Assembly: GCA_030435675.1 (NCBI GenBank)
Contig: CM059621.1
Location: 15,500,001-15,564,000 of the forward strand
Source: Steinernema hermaphroditum
Lineage: Eukaryota; Nematoda; Chromadorea; Rhabditida; Steinernematidae
DNA length: 64,000 nucleotides
Direction of reading: 5' to 3'
The notes beneath the pieces are model-generated. The model searched no databases, was not told the origin of the DNA, and saw only the letters and a program-made list of their open reading frames with translations. The translations under genes were made by a program, and so were the position numbers. Positions 35,579-46,429 of the stretch are shown here, piece by piece; within the stretch, counting starts at the first letter, position 1, and every line of letters begins with the position of its first letter.

Positions 35579-36936
35579 ATGAGGAAGCGGCTGGGCCATT
35601 CGGGGTCCTCCGAGCAGCTTCATCCACCGTTTCTTCGTAACGGAAAGATCGTGAGCAATCGATGGAAGATCTCGCATCGACTCGGCGCAGGCTCCTTCGG
35701 AGAAGTGTACGCCGCCGATGATCGTGAACTGAAGAGGAGTGTCGCTCTGAAGGTAACTCAAAGTATTCTCAGTCTTGTACATGCATTCGACGATTTCAGA
35801 TAGAGCTGGGCAACATTTCCAACGAAGAAGGTCTTTTGAAGATGGAGGTCGAAGTGCTGAAGGAACTTTCGAATCGTCCGCACACACCTCAACTCTTCGG
35901 TGCCGGAAGACGCCCGACCTACACCTACATCGTCATCTCGCGCTGTGGCATCGACGTTTACACCGTGAAGAAGCAGTGCGGCATCGTGCATTTGAGCGAA
36001 TCTACCGTACTTCGCCTCGCTGTGCACGCACTCTACGCGATCAAGCAAGTGCACGAGATCGGCTACTTGCATCGAGATGTGAAGCCGTCCAACATGGTTT
36101 TCGGCGTGACGATACAGGACTCGAAGATGATCTACTTGATCGACTACGGCCTCGCGCGGAAATACGCCGAAAAGGACGCGAGGACGGGGAAATGGACGTT
36201 CCGGAAAGCCAGAGAGAAGGTATGATATCTGGGTTGTGCATGTAGAAGTGCCGATACGAGTATTTTAGGCCGAAGTACGAGGTACAACTCGATTCTGTTC
36301 GTTGAATATCCATCGGAAGAAGGAGCAGTCACGGGCAGATGACGTGTGGGCGCTGATTTACTCGATGATCGATTTGGGTCCAGGCTTGCCGTGGCCGAAA
36401 CAGGCTCGAGACGAGCGGGTTCAACGCATGAAGGAGGAGATCGGCGACGAGAAGATGCTGTCGGGAAAGCTCGATTGTTTTAAGCCGATCATGGCTCACG
36501 CCCGCAAGCTGGGATACTACGATCGTCCGAACTACAAAATGATTTACAACAAGGTAGAGTTGTACTCCTTCTTTTCTCTTGTATTTTAATCACTCTTCAG
36601 CTGATGGAGTCGATTAAGAATAAGAACATTCAATTTGACGACCCATACGACTGGGAGAACATGAAGAAGTCATCAAGCGAGCAACTGAAGAATGACTTCT
36701 CTCTGCATACGGCCGATGGAACCGGTGATTCAATAGCAAAGGAGTCACACGAGCTGCATGACAAGACCAAGAAGACAGAGATGGCGGGCCGACCGCATTT
36801 CCCGACGATGGAAGCGAAGTACTTCGAGCTTCGAGAAAACGACATTCCGTCCGGGAACTCCTTTCTGCCCATGACTCCTCCGCACAAGCGGAAGGGCTTC
36901 ATCAAGAAGCCCGTGGAATCCGAATTTCTCATCTAA
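35579..36936 (+). CDS. Casein-kinase-1 family Ser/Thr kinase, nematode TTBK-like
   Basis: Four exons, 35579-35752, 35800-36219, 36269-36553 and 36601-36936, are separated by 47-49-nt introns, all phase 0, giving 404 residues. The glycine loop is LGAGSFGEVY (35-44), the ATP lysine is Lys58 in VALK, a helix-C Glu is near residue 74, the catalytic loop is HRDVKPSN (149-156, Asp151), and the metal-binding motif is DYG (173-175) where most kinases have DFG. The downstream GTTRFCSLNIH is the CK1-group substrate-loop signature, followed by RADDVWALIYSMIDLGPGLP in place of the APE/DxW region. The C-terminal 100 residues are a charged tail. All residues expected for activity are present. This CK1 subgroup is greatly expanded in nematodes and often expressed in sperm, which is family knowledge rather than evidence here. 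Confidence 0.93.
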
Positions 36937-37094
36937 AGTTGTTGTATTGACAAAAAATGGTAAATTTTGGGAAATTTGGAGGCTCCAAAAATGATATAAG
37001 TTGAGGTCGCACATATTCGCCCCCCCCCCTAATACCCTTACGTTCAATTCTTACGTCTGTGCATTCAACAAGATTTCGGATTCGATCACTGCCG

Positions 37095-37349
37095 TCAATT
37101 TTCTTTGATCAACATTTCGACCTCCTCGATGAGATCGAGTATAATCAAAAAATTTTTTCGAGCAAGAGTCTGCTGTCCAAAAATAATAAATACGCCGTAA
37201 CGTGTTTTGAGGCTGCAGTTGTTCAATAGGCCATCGATAGTAAAGTTGGCAAATCGCTTAATTTCGAGTATTCGCTGGAAACATTTTAGCAAAAATTGGA
37301 AAACGAAAGCATAGCCGTTCATAGTCGCATCCACACAATGGTCCCTCAA
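37095..37349 (-). CDS. Small open frame, unrecognised
   Basis: An 84-codon minus-strand frame ending FLIILDLIEEVEMLIKEN. A TTTCCAG acceptor inside (about 37275) would start an exon at RILEIKRFANFTIDGLLNNC. The last 20 codons look coding, but no upstream exon or homology was recognised. It lies just downstream of and convergent with the kinase gene. Confidence 0.25.
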   Translation of the reverse strand: MRDHCVDATMNGYAFVFQFLLKCFQRILEIKRFANFTIDGLLNNCSLKTRYGVFIIFGQQTLARKNFLIILDLIEEVEMLIKEN

Positions 37350-37359
37350 TGGTGAGTCC

Positions 37360-38233
37360 GCAACACATAGTCGTAGGAGGGGCTAAAGTGGGCATAGAAA
37401 AGAAACAATCCTAATATCAATTGCATCAGTGAAGACTTCGAAATTAAAGGGTACTTGAAAGAAACTGACAAGAAAACATTCCCAAGCGATAAAAAGTATG
37501 TAGGACCGACAAATCAAATACATTTGCAATGAGCCACGCAGACAGTTGCCGGTGTGGCGGACAATTGCGTCGCTATCGTAATACGGTTACTTGATAATCA
37601 GGGTGATCTTTTCGAGACTATCACATTTCTGATTGCTTCCAGCGAAGCGATTTCAGGTGCATTATTGTTTCTGTTTCGAAAGATTAAAAGAAAAAGGGTT
37701 CGATTCACTGCCACTATGCCTTTAAGACCGACACCCCACCACTTGTCTATTGGGTTGGACTGGAATAAAAGCGAATCGCTGCTGCCCGCAGGCCTATGGC
37801 GTCTCTATCCGAAAGGCCGTTAAGAGAGATTGAAGAGTTGTGTGTGTGTGTCTGATTGTTTAATTCGTTTAAGAAGCACGGCAATCAATTCAAAAATATG
37901 AAAAACAAAGTTGCCTTAAATATGAATCACAAAAATCAGCAAAGAAAAAAATAAATGAACCCTATTGGGAGATGTTTTGAGAGAGCCCCATGACGGTTCA
38001 CTGTCACTACATCTGGGTCACGATGCCTTCTGCTTTATTCGCTTAATTTGTTTACGAAGTGAAGAAAGTCAAAAATATGAACGTTAAAGAGTTTTGAATG
38101 TAAATCAACCGCTTCACTAAGATCAATACAAGGAAATGATGAACGAAATGGACATAGATGAGATCATACAAAAATGCGAAACTTTGTAATCCATTTACTG
38201 TACGTATATTCTGAGAATATGAACCAAATAACA
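37360..38233. other. Intergenic, no gene seen
   Basis: It contains a lone TATTGGGTTG terminus at about 37750 and a short GT microsatellite at about 37840. No supported exon. Confidence 0.35.
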
Positions 38234-38765
38234 TCAGTTCTTCCTGTAGTAGCACCACAACTTCCTCGGCTTCTCGGCCGTTGACCATGGATGGGCGTAA
38301 TTGCTCCATTCGTTTTCTGAGAGATCAAACAAAAATCTTCGAAATTACCTCAAAGCTACCTGTCTCCAAATACACAAAATGTCTTATCGGATTCTCCCAT
38401 CCAAATGGTTCTGCCAACTGCCAGTTTTTGTAGTCCACCGAAGATCCATCGGTCCATTTGAACGAATCGGCTTTTGGAAGCGGGACTTCCTTGGGCGCCA
38501 CAAGGCCGATTAGGTTGTGTTCTGAAAGGGAGAGACTGCGTCGTCGAAAGGAGTGATTGTCGCCAACCTTTATTTCCATTTTCGAACAAAAAGTCATTCT
38601 CCTCTTTACTGTGAATGGACACTGCCTGAGCCGACGCCACCCCCGATAGAGCGCCACAGCCGTTCCTAATGAAGCTTTCCCTTTCGCTCGACACATTTGT
38701 GGCGGTTACCGGGATCAGTTTATAGCAGCGGTGGGTGAATGTCAGCCAGCCGTCCAAGCAAGCAC
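38234..38765 (-). CDS. C-type lectin domain protein, 5' end missing
   Basis: Three minus-strand exons, 38765-38568, 38521-38360 and 38316-38234 (stop TGA), with introns of 46 and 43 nt and agreeing phases, encode about 147 residues. Together they make nearly a full C-type lectin domain: ACLDGWLTFTHRCYKL at the start, SIHSKEENDFLFEN for the helix-2 region, then FKWTDGSSVDYKNWQLAEPF (the WTDG...YxNW core) and the end KLWCYYRKN. The calcium-binding EPN/WND pair of sugar-binding lectins is not clearly kept (AEPFGWEN), so carbohydrate binding is uncertain. The first exon, expected to carry a signal peptide, was not found upstream of 38765. Such proteins are mostly secreted and often immune- or gut-related in nematodes, which is inference. 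Confidence 0.85.
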
Positions 38766-38869
38766 CTAAAAGTAGTGGATAATTAGGTGTGCCCAAGACA
38801 GGTCTTAGTATAACAGCAACTTATGATTTCAATGCTATTTGGATGGGAAAGGGTAACGCAAATACATGA

Positions 38870-39850
38870 GGATCTACAGGCAAAAATATAAGAGAAAGAG
38901 AGAGGCTGGTCATGAGTGAAGCAGCAATATAGTCTAATAATGGTACAACAACTAAAGGAAAGCAACAATTACACAGGACTACGCTAAGTCTCAGTTAACC
39001 ACCAGAGCTACCAGAGCTATCTGCCTCGATTGTGAGCAAAAATCGAAAGAAACCATGGAACTATGATCCCACCCAAGTAGCAGATAGGAGCTCAGAAGTC
39101 GTGTCCCAAGCATCCCGATGACAGATGAATTCCGTCATCATATCCAGTGGTGGGTTTCGTGCTCGAAATTTATAGATCGATACCGAAGAAGAAGATCGAA
39201 GAGGTTGGGCATATAGGGTTATCGGATATTTGATTTAAAATACGAACAGAGTCCGACTGAGTGTGGAATCGAACCCTCGACCCAATTGACTGCTCAATTG
39301 TGAAATTTAACGAAGACAGTGATCTGAGCCTGGGGAAGCTTAATTCTTGCTGTATGGGCAATCAGCGCAGACTATCTATCATATATACATGAAAATCGAA
39401 TAGTATTTTAGGTAGGACATCCTGTTTATTGTCAAAAATATAAGCAGATATGAGCTGCTCCCGGTGCCGCATATGTCCCGAGAAGGAGAAGTTCCATTGC
39501 CATTTCAAACGTAAAATCGCAAAGTTGCTACATCTGACGAGGACAACGGCGTGAGCACTTGGAAGGTAAACGTTTGACGTATGGGCAATCAGCACAGACA
39601 ACATATCATACATACAATCCCAGAAAAGTTGTTAAGTATTTCTCTCGCATATGGGCATCGAATAGTTCAACCAAAAACCGTGAACGCGCACAATATGACT
39701 TGAAGCATATACTTTGGGTAGGATGCCTCTTTTATCGCAAAAAAATATAGCAGAAAAAGATATCCTGGCCATGAGTCAAGCAGAAATATAGGTCTAAAGG
39801 TGGTGATTACACAAGGCTACGCTAAGTCTCCGTTAACTACCAAAGCCGCC
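38870..39850 (+). repeat. Local duplication, two interleaved repeat pairs
   Basis: 38880-39005 matches 39740-39845 (CTGGTCATGAGTGAAGCAG or CTGGCCATGAGTCAAGCAG, then ACACAAGGCTACGCTAAGTC). 39355-39445 matches 39585-39750 (GGGCAATCAGC.CAGAC, TATCATA.ATACA, GGTAGGA...CC). 39460-39520 also resembles part of R1 copy 4 (GAAGAAGTTCTACTGCCATT). No gene is supported. Confidence 0.6.
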
Positions 39851-40160
39851 GCAACAATAAATGAAATCATCGCTTTTGGACCTTACGTTCCGTTCAAAAC
39901 TTAGAACCTCAACTTGACTTGCACTCTTGTCCGGGTCCCGAAACGATCAGGAAGATGGGATTTTTAGCTTGATGATTAGCTGATACAATTCAATTCATTT
40001 TGAATGCGGCTCAGCCTGTTGGAGACTCTGAGTAACTGAGGGAATTCCGTTAAATTTACAGGGTTATTCGCTCAAAGTCAACCGCTCTATGTTGTCATGA
40101 TTGCTTGAGCGATCGTTCAAAGCCGGCGAATATCACAAGCTTTGATCTGTAGAATATATA
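39850..40160. other. Intergenic, nothing recognised
   Basis: No exon, repeat match or structural element was recognised in this stretch. Confidence 0.35.
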
Positions 40161-40164
40161 CCGA

Positions 40165-40705
40165 AAAGTACTTTATTTATGGAGTCTCACTCGTGTCGCG
40201 GTGGCGAGCGGTCGGTCCCTCCGGTCGCTCTCCGAGTGTCCGGTTGGTCTGATGGTAAACCCTGTGGCAGTTGTGACTGTTCCGGCTTCCAGAGGGAATT
40301 GGGACACCCGGAAGCCGTAGTCCCACCACCGCTGACAACAAGATGTCCGACGCCAGGAATCCGGCTGCGTGAGATGTCACCCTGAAGGTCGCCGACGCTC
40401 TGAGGACCACCGAAGACGCAATTCCCGGACCATGAACTCATCTCTCCGAAGAAGATGCGAGCTCAAAAGCCTCCTCTGTCCCGCAAAGACCCCGAGAAGA
40501 AGAAGTTCTACTGCCATTTCCGAAGTTTTGCCGTCTCCCACATGCCCCGTGATGCGCGCCGTCTCCGACCGGTTCGCCATAAGCGCCACGCCAGGGATGA
40601 AGCCGGCTAAAACGAGACATCCTCTGTTTGTCTATTATTCGGTGTCGTGCAAGGCGCAAGCCTTTGATTCACGAAATAAACTCGTAAACTCGTAAAACTC
40701 GTACC
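40165..40705 (+). repeat. Multicopy sequence R1, copy 4 (longest, plus sense)
   Basis: The most complete copy runs from the head (GTGTCGCGGTGGCGAGCGGT) through ACAACAAGATGTCCGACGCC to the tail (CACGAAATAAACTCGTAAAC, containing AATAAA). The frame from 40369 to 40695 (RCHPEGRRRSEDHRRRNSRT ... RHPLFVYYSVSCKAQAFDSR) matches copy 1 in the same frame. A second frame from about 40420 reads SPKKMRAQKPPLSRKDPEKK then KFYCHFRSF and is also open. The MSDAR start of the first frame is followed by an early stop, so this copy is probably a pseudogene. Confidence 0.6.
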
Positions 40706-40719
40706 TCGTAAACTCGTAC

Positions 40720-42068
40720 TTTATTATTGGCAAAAGATACAACAAGGATAGCTACAGGCTTCCACAAAAATATATGAATAAGAGGCAGCGGACCTGGAGT
40801 AAACCAGTAAACGTAGAACAGTAGAACAATAAGTGAACATAAAATTTAAAAACTTCCTAATAGGGAATATGCTAATAAAGCTAATTTCACTGCGTTTGTA
40901 AGCTTCTGTGGACCTCAAAAATTAAATATTAATTGTGAGGGAATGAAGTTGCGCCTTTTGTCATTTGTCACTTTTGTCAGTTTAATTCCGTCTGACAGAT
41001 TTGTTAATGAAGAAATAGCATTCCGATCGGTCAGTGCGGTCGAATCGTAAAAAAATATAAGTTTTGAGAGGCTACGCGTTTAGACTGCGAATCTGCGAAA
41101 TGAAGAAGATTTTTCTTGGTGCAGGCTTGCCAGTAACGCTGCCTAACGATCGTTTACAAATTTCGCGTCGAATACCGAAGCGATTTATTTCCTTTGTTCG
41201 GCTTCGATTTCAGCGCGAGACACTCAAAAATTAAGAAACAAATGCATATGCTTTTGTTACATTCGTCACATATAAAAAATTGCCCAGCTCTATGCACTTC
41301 ACCTAATCTTAGCCCCGTCATGCACTTGGAAGCATTCCCTTGTAGGAGTGATTTGATCGACACATCGCACTCAATAAACACAACGTTAAACGCTTGAGCA
41401 TTCAAGAAGATTCAGATCCCAATGGTGACAGGAGAAGGAAGTAAGTGTTTTTTCACAAAAATGTTTCTATTTATCATTTCGTATATTCAGTAAAGACAGC
41501 GTTGAACACTTGATGCATGCTAGACGTTGCAGTGCGCATCCCAGTGTGGAAGCGGTGAAAGGAAAACTATTGCGCAACAAAAATCCTTCATCATTTCGCG
41601 TATTCGGCTTCAAGAAAAGTAAAAGATTCTTCGGAGCATCTTCGGCATCCGGATGCCGAAGACACTCTTCGCGGCGTTGATGGTGTCTGGCTTCTTGCCA
41701 AGACGGTGGAACTACGGCTCCCTGGTGTTCCAGGCATTCTGGGAGCCGGGGCGATTATTTGCGCCTACAACACAACTTGCACATGATCCCAAAACGATAT
41801 CCGAGTAGGGAGGCGATTACGGTCTTATTGGCGAGACGGTGGGACTACGGTCGCCACCGACACAAATGACATATCTCTTTGCTATGCAAAAATATACGCA
41901 CTGTTTTCATAAAGATCCATATGAATGGTCCGCGTAGTGCGAACAAAAATTAAATCAGTTGTAACATAGGATAAGATGACATTTAGCAAACCAAGACGTT
42001 GCTCGACTATGTATGACTCGATGATAATCAAAAATAAACCCGGCGCGCGAATTCGCGCCCTCCAGGTA
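40720..42068. other. Intergenic with one dispersed repeat
   Basis: 41690-41780 (CAAGACGGTGGAACTACGGC, GTTCCAGGCATTCTGGGAGC, GGGGCGAT) is repeated at 59255-59335 in the same orientation. No exon is supported. The minus-strand frame at 41154-41405 has no recognisable domain. Confidence 0.45.
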
Positions 42069-44374
42069 CTAAAGGCCATCACATACTTCTATGCCGTGCG
42101 CGCGGCATAAAAATACGGTAAAACAGAGGGCACAACGAAAAAAGACGCGCGTGCGGCATAAGCCGCGCGCGCGGAATAAAATAGTGGTTATACTATGCCG
42201 CGGAGTATAACCACCATTTTATGCCGTGCGTGCGGCATAACTTCTACTGTACGTTTGTACTCTTGGCGCCTCAGGTGTCTCGTGTCGTGGAACAACTTTC
42301 TACCGTAGACTCTCTTGGCGCGCCAGGTATCTCGTGTTGTGGTATTAAGTCAAGCTCGTTGGGAATGGCGTGAAAGGTCCGTTTTGCATTGTCTACGGGG
42401 CTAGAGATCACATGTACTTGCATACACGGTCTTTTGAGTGGATGATATGCAAATTTACAGTAATTTCCATCCTGTTTTAGCAACATGCAGCACTGGTCGG
42501 TCGATTTTGTGATTTTGTGCTGTTTTTGTGACCTAACATGCTTTGAACAATTGGGATGCGTTTTAAACTATTCCCTACTCTGCGTAGTACTTCGTTGTGC
42601 GCATAGAATAGGTTTCTATGATCAAGTACTGCGTTTCACATGGCTACTTTGGCCTATTTCACAGGCTCTTGATGGTTTCTCGCGTATTTTTCTTATAAGC
42701 CAGTACTGAGGACAGTGCGGGTGATTTAGGGTGAGAAGACTGCTTTGATGGGACTGCAGTCGATGGTAAGTAAGGCAGGAAAAGCCATCATTTACGAGTC
42801 ATTTGCATTCGTTTCAGATCTATTGGGTTGTTAAGTTGAAAACGGGTCACTCGTGCAACTATTGTTTGCCTACGTAAAACTCATAAATTTCACTTGAGGT
42901 ATTTACAATTGACATGTAATAGCATCAGCCGATTTTTTGGGCAGCATCCGCTTCCTTCGTTCATAGAACGCAAGGGGTTTAAAGCCGAAATATGTTTTTG
43001 GTCCAATTTTCGAACCTTTTTCTTATTTTGAATATCTTTCTCTGATATCATATATTTATGCACGAGTTTAGACAGAGGTTAGATAGAGCGAAGAAAGTGC
43101 TATAGGATAATTTAAACAGTAATCTCTCAGCTTAAAGAGAAAAACCATTGCGAGGGTCAACTTGGAAACATGCGGCCTCGGGTCGTCGGACTTTTTAGAA
43201 ATCCAAGGGTCATTTTTTCAACATTTGGCCCTTTTTTCTTAAAAGTAGAAATGAGCTCTTGGAATCACTATATGGGCATGGTAGCTGTGAGCGGTAGCTA
43301 CCTGCTGCATATCCCCATTCCTCTTTATGTAACTTAACCGATTGGAAATGTTGGAGTTAACAGAACATGATGATTTGGCGGATCCATATTTTTGAGGTTT
43401 GGCCATGTTATGATGTATGACGAACACAGCGATAGGTGCATTCGGTAGGCATGATTCAGTGATGTGCGTGGTTAAAAGCAGTCACCGTACATCACACAAA
43501 TGCTACCATAGGAAGACCGTACATCACTTCGCATTTTGAAAAATGACCAAAAAAATGACCATGAAAATAAAATAGACCTCCAACATCAAAAAGCTTGCAA
43601 TGTACAAGCCGCCAATCATAGTGTACGGTGACAGTTAACTCTGCTCAACAGCGCGCTAATCGACTTCACCCAGAGACAAAAACTTATCAAAATAAAATAT
43701 ATTTGCTGAGTGACCCGTTTTCAATTTAACAACCCAATATATGGAACAAGAACACGTTGCCCGCCCAGTTCAGCGAGAAGCGCTGCCAAGCGAAGTTCTG
43801 TTTGCGCTAGAATCTGTTGAAACTGCGGAAGACTTTCTTGTGCGCATACTAGCGCAAGGAAAAAGGAAAAGGCAAGGAAAAACCGTCAACAATAGTTTGA
43901 TCAGAGCAGCCTTCTCACTCTAAATCAGTCGCGCGGTCGGCAATGTCTCGATTCGTTCGGAGAAAAATGCGCGAAAAACCATCGAAAACTTGTGAAACAG
44001 GCCAAAATAGGCATGTGAAACACACTACTCGCAACATCGGGCAAGAGATGCGATCAAAACTGCTCAAAGCCCTAGATACATCTCGAAAACTCATAGAAAC
44101 AACAGATTCCGTGCGCAAACCTGACCAACCAGTCAAAAATCCGCACGAGACCTCGATTTTCCCCGTGGCATACCAAGAAAAGCCATGGCAGACCATGGCA
44201 TAAACCCATGGCATAAAAACGCGGCGGGTGGCACCACTATTCCGTGGCATAAAGTATAACCACCCACGGCATAAATTTTTGCTCCGTGCGTGCGACTTAT
44301 GCCGCGGAATAAAATTTACAATGGAGTTATGCCGCGCGCGCGGAATATTCCGCCGAGTATAACCAGGCCTTAAA
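42069..44374. mobile_element. Composite foldback element with GCCGCGCGCGCGGC-rich arms
   Basis: The outer sequences are similar in inverted orientation: left TAAAGGCCATCACATACT, right (reverse complement) TTAAGGCCTGGTTATACT. Inside each end are palindromic words such as TTATGCCGCGCGCGCGGAAT and TATGCCGTGCGTGCGGCATA, plus TGGTTATACT...AGTATAACCA hairpins (42080-42250 and 44190-44360). A pair of internal segments, 42635-42705 (plus) and 43950-44015 (minus), is also inverted and translates alike (FTWLLWPISQALDGFSRIFL and FTCLFWPVSQVFDGFSRIFL), so the duplicated arms reach far inwards. The middle is occupied by the MITE 42824-43737. The target duplication was not fixed and the exact ends are approximate. 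Confidence 0.6.
42824..43737. mobile_element. TTGGGTTG-family MITE, copy 3, nested in the foldback element
   Basis: It starts TTGGGTTGTTAAGTTGAAAA and ends with inverted TTTTCAATTTAACAACCCAA, with TA on each side (42822-42823 and 43738-43739). At 914 bp it is the longest copy. Minus-strand DNA around 43640-43540 encodes YTMIGGLYIASFLMLEVYFI followed by FMVIFLV in one frame, matching copy 2 and the eroded copy. No transposase. Confidence 0.92.
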
Positions 44375-44386
44375 AGCCAATTAGCC

Positions 44387-44562
44387 CATAGCCCTGCGGG
44401 CGGCAAGACACCATAGCCCTGCGGGCGGCAAGATTGGTGCTCATGCAAAGGGCTGAAGTTGGGGCCAAAAAACTGTAGCCCTGCGGGCAGCAAGACACCA
44501 TAGCCCTGCGGGCGGCAAGATTGGTGCTCATGCAAATGACTGAAGTTGTCCAAAAAACTACA
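44387..44562. repeat. Tandem repeat built on TAGCCCTGCGGGCGGCAAGA
   Basis: A unit of about 90 bp occurs twice (from 44387 and from 44475). Each begins with two copies of TAGCCCTGCGGGCGGCAAGA followed by TTGGTGCTCATGCAAA.G.CTGAAGTTG. The minus strand is open through both units, giving repeated LHEHQSCRPQGYGVL text, but this is a consequence of the repeat length. Confidence 0.85.
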
Positions 44563-44739
44563 AAGCTAAAAAATACGCTAAAAACGGCACAAAAACTGTA
44601 AAGAAACGCAAAGTCTTGCGTCCCCAGAGATATGGTGGAAGTATAGCGCTACCATTTGAACTGCTTGTGCGGCTGCGAACGTGCTTCGTTTGTAAGCGGG
44701 CGGTGCCGGGTTCGGTTCCCCTCGGGGTCCTTATTTTGT

Positions 44740-44825
44740 GTGGGTGTTTTCCCCGTGCTCACGGAAAAACACACACACACACACAAACAGACCAACGGAC
44801 CCGTCGGTTCTCCATTTATATATAG
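44740..44825. repeat. (AC)n microsatellite with adjoining tRNA-like sequence
   Basis: About eight AC units lie at 44770-44785. The DNA just upstream (44625-44730) contains GGGTTCGGTTCC, which resembles a tRNA B box, and a CCCCTCGGGG hairpin, but I could not fold a cloverleaf. It may be a tRNA-derived fragment. Confidence 0.4.
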
Positions 44826-44827
44826 GG

Positions 44828-45165
44828 GATAAGTCTTCGCGTCGCGCTATTTTTCATGCAAAACAATAAGCTTTAACTGAGGTGTCTTCAGCCGCACTTG
44901 ATTTTAGTTTAAAATATGAAGAGGAAGAGGCCGCTGGTTAAAAATATAAATTATTCTCGTTTGATGGGAGTTACACAAAGCTGCTATATTATTCAAATTC
45001 TATTGTTTGATACGGAAAGAAGTTGTTTGTAACAATCAAAAATAAGTCTTTTTGAAAACCCTATTTTCCAGCTAACACGATAAACTTTAATTGAGTTATC
45101 TTTATCCGTACTGGATTTCAGTTTATAATGAGGAAGTGTGGAAGCACAAAAATATAATTATCTGT
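44828..45165 (+). repeat. Tandem duplication, two copies of about 130 bp
   Basis: 44865-44960 and 45065-45165 share ATAAGCTTTAACTGAGGTGT / ATAAACTTTAATTGAGTTAT, GATTTTAGTTTA.AATGA.GA, and end with AAAAATATAAATTAT. Non-coding. Confidence 0.6.
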
Positions 45166-45844
45166 GTTGAAGAAAACAAGAAAACGGGTGATCTGATCGA
45201 AGCACGGCTTGTATTTTGTAATGTTACATCCGTTATCGAAATCTAGAACCGAGTTGCAAAAATCAAGGAGATGAAATGAACAAGACATCTGGTGTAATTA
45301 TGCCATTTTTCTACTGATTCCTTAACGGCGTCGTCATGAACACACTGCATAAGCTTTGATCGACGTGCTATCAATATTAACCACCACTAGCAGTACCAGC
45401 ATAAGGACTAGCTTATATAGCTTATAAGATGATTGGGCGTTTGTGGTGTACGTCAAGTGATGAAGTGAATGAAAGTTTAGCATCTATGGCGCTATAATGA
45501 TAGCTATTTATGCTACACTATGTATAGCATACTGATCCTCTTTCAACCACTAAACTTAAGAGCACCATATTTTATGAACATAATGAATATAAATAAGTCT
45601 TTACATAACGCTCTTTTCAACTAGTCCATAACGTGAATCAACAAGGCTCAGAGCGGAACGCAAACATGTGCAACGCCAGCAAAAATGTTCCATAAAATAG
45701 TCACAGAAAGTGTAAGTGTTGTCAAGTATCGGCGGACAACAAAAATGAAGAAACAAGTCAAAGTTGTCATGAAATCAACAATGAATTTGTTAAAATATAC
45801 TGCTACTCTTTCAACACAATGAACATCTTTCCTTGGCCGCTTAC

Positions 45845-46067
45845 CTCCTTTGAGATGAGCTGCGGCACTCCTGGCCGAATCCACAAGTTTGCTCTCCTCC
45901 AACAGCTTCTTTGCGTAGGAGTCCGCGTCGAATAATACATCACTGAGTTTCTCCGAGTCTTCCACTACCGTAAACTTGCGATTCTCTTCGAACTTAATCA
46001 CAACGGGACTTGCACAGACGTAGCCAATGACAAGAACAGCAATGTACAGCATTTCGGCAACAGACAT
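45845..46067 (-). CDS. Secreted peptide, first exon, unknown family
   Basis: The minus-strand exon starts at ATG 46067-46065 and runs to a GTAAGC donor at 45844, encoding about 74 residues. It opens with a signal peptide (MSVAEMLYIAVLVIGYVCAS), then a short acidic, helical region (KFTVVEDSEKLSDVLFDADS, YAKKLLEESKLVDSARSAAA). The next exon was not securely identified; the frame also stays open through the donor for 65 more codons of hydrophobic text, which looks intronic. There are no cysteines in the mature part, so a small secreted helical protein or propeptide is likely. A TATA-like sequence lies about 20 nt upstream. Confidence 0.6.
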
Positions 46068-46086
46068 GCTCAAAAATTAAAACTCC

Positions 46087-46093
46087 TTATATA
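46087..46093 (-). promoter_or_regulatory. TATA-box-like sequence upstream of the secreted-peptide gene
   Basis: TATATAAGG on the minus strand, about 20 nt before the ATG at 46067. The spacing is short for a TATA box acting on an untranslated leader, so it is only suggestive. Confidence 0.3.
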
Positions 46094-46215
46094 GTCTGCC
46101 CAAAGAACTAGAGATGTCCGCTCCATGTTGTTCCACAAGTAATCGACCAATTAATTCGATCAAACAAACCAGTTGCTGAACTTACTTTCCACTCTAATTT
46201 GTTTGTTTTCCGTTA

Positions 46216-46425
46216 GTGCATGTGATCGGCTTAAGTTCAGTCTGCGGCGAACGAGTTCTTCTTGTATGTGATGATTTGTTGGTTGACTCACGAGAAAACT
46301 TACCTGCTCCACAAGGTCATGGGATCGGAGTGTTATCCTACCACCCCACCGGCACTGCCTATGCGTTCAGAAACTTTTACGACTTGCCACTTTATCCGTA
46401 CAACCACCCCGTAAATGAATTATGA
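46216..46425 (+). CDS. Exon-like frame, Pro/Tyr-rich, unrecognised
   Basis: A plus-strand frame with no ATG at its start, preceded by a CGTTAG acceptor-like site. It reads PQGHGIGVLSYHPTGTAYAF then RNFYDLPLYPYNHPVNEL and stop. Composition is protein-like, but a second plus-strand frame is also open here and no partner exon was found. It is divergent from the secreted-peptide gene. Confidence 0.25.
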   Translation: MHVIGLSSVCGERVLLVCDDLLVDSRENLPAPQGHGIGVLSYHPTGTAYAFRNFYDLPLYPYNHPVNEL

Positions 46426-46429
46426 TTTA

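Noticed and set aside
35384..35887. 167-codon minus-strand open frame
   Set aside because: Antisense shadow of kinase exons 1 and 2.
43915..44553. 212-codon minus-strand open frame
   Set aside because: It runs through a tandem repeat and the foldback arm; the repeated text LHEHQSCRPQGYGVL comes from the 90-bp tandem unit.
44625..44730. Possible tRNA gene (B-box-like GGGTTCGGTTCC)
   Set aside because: No acceptor stem or cloverleaf could be built, and the GC hairpin next to it explains part of the resemblance.
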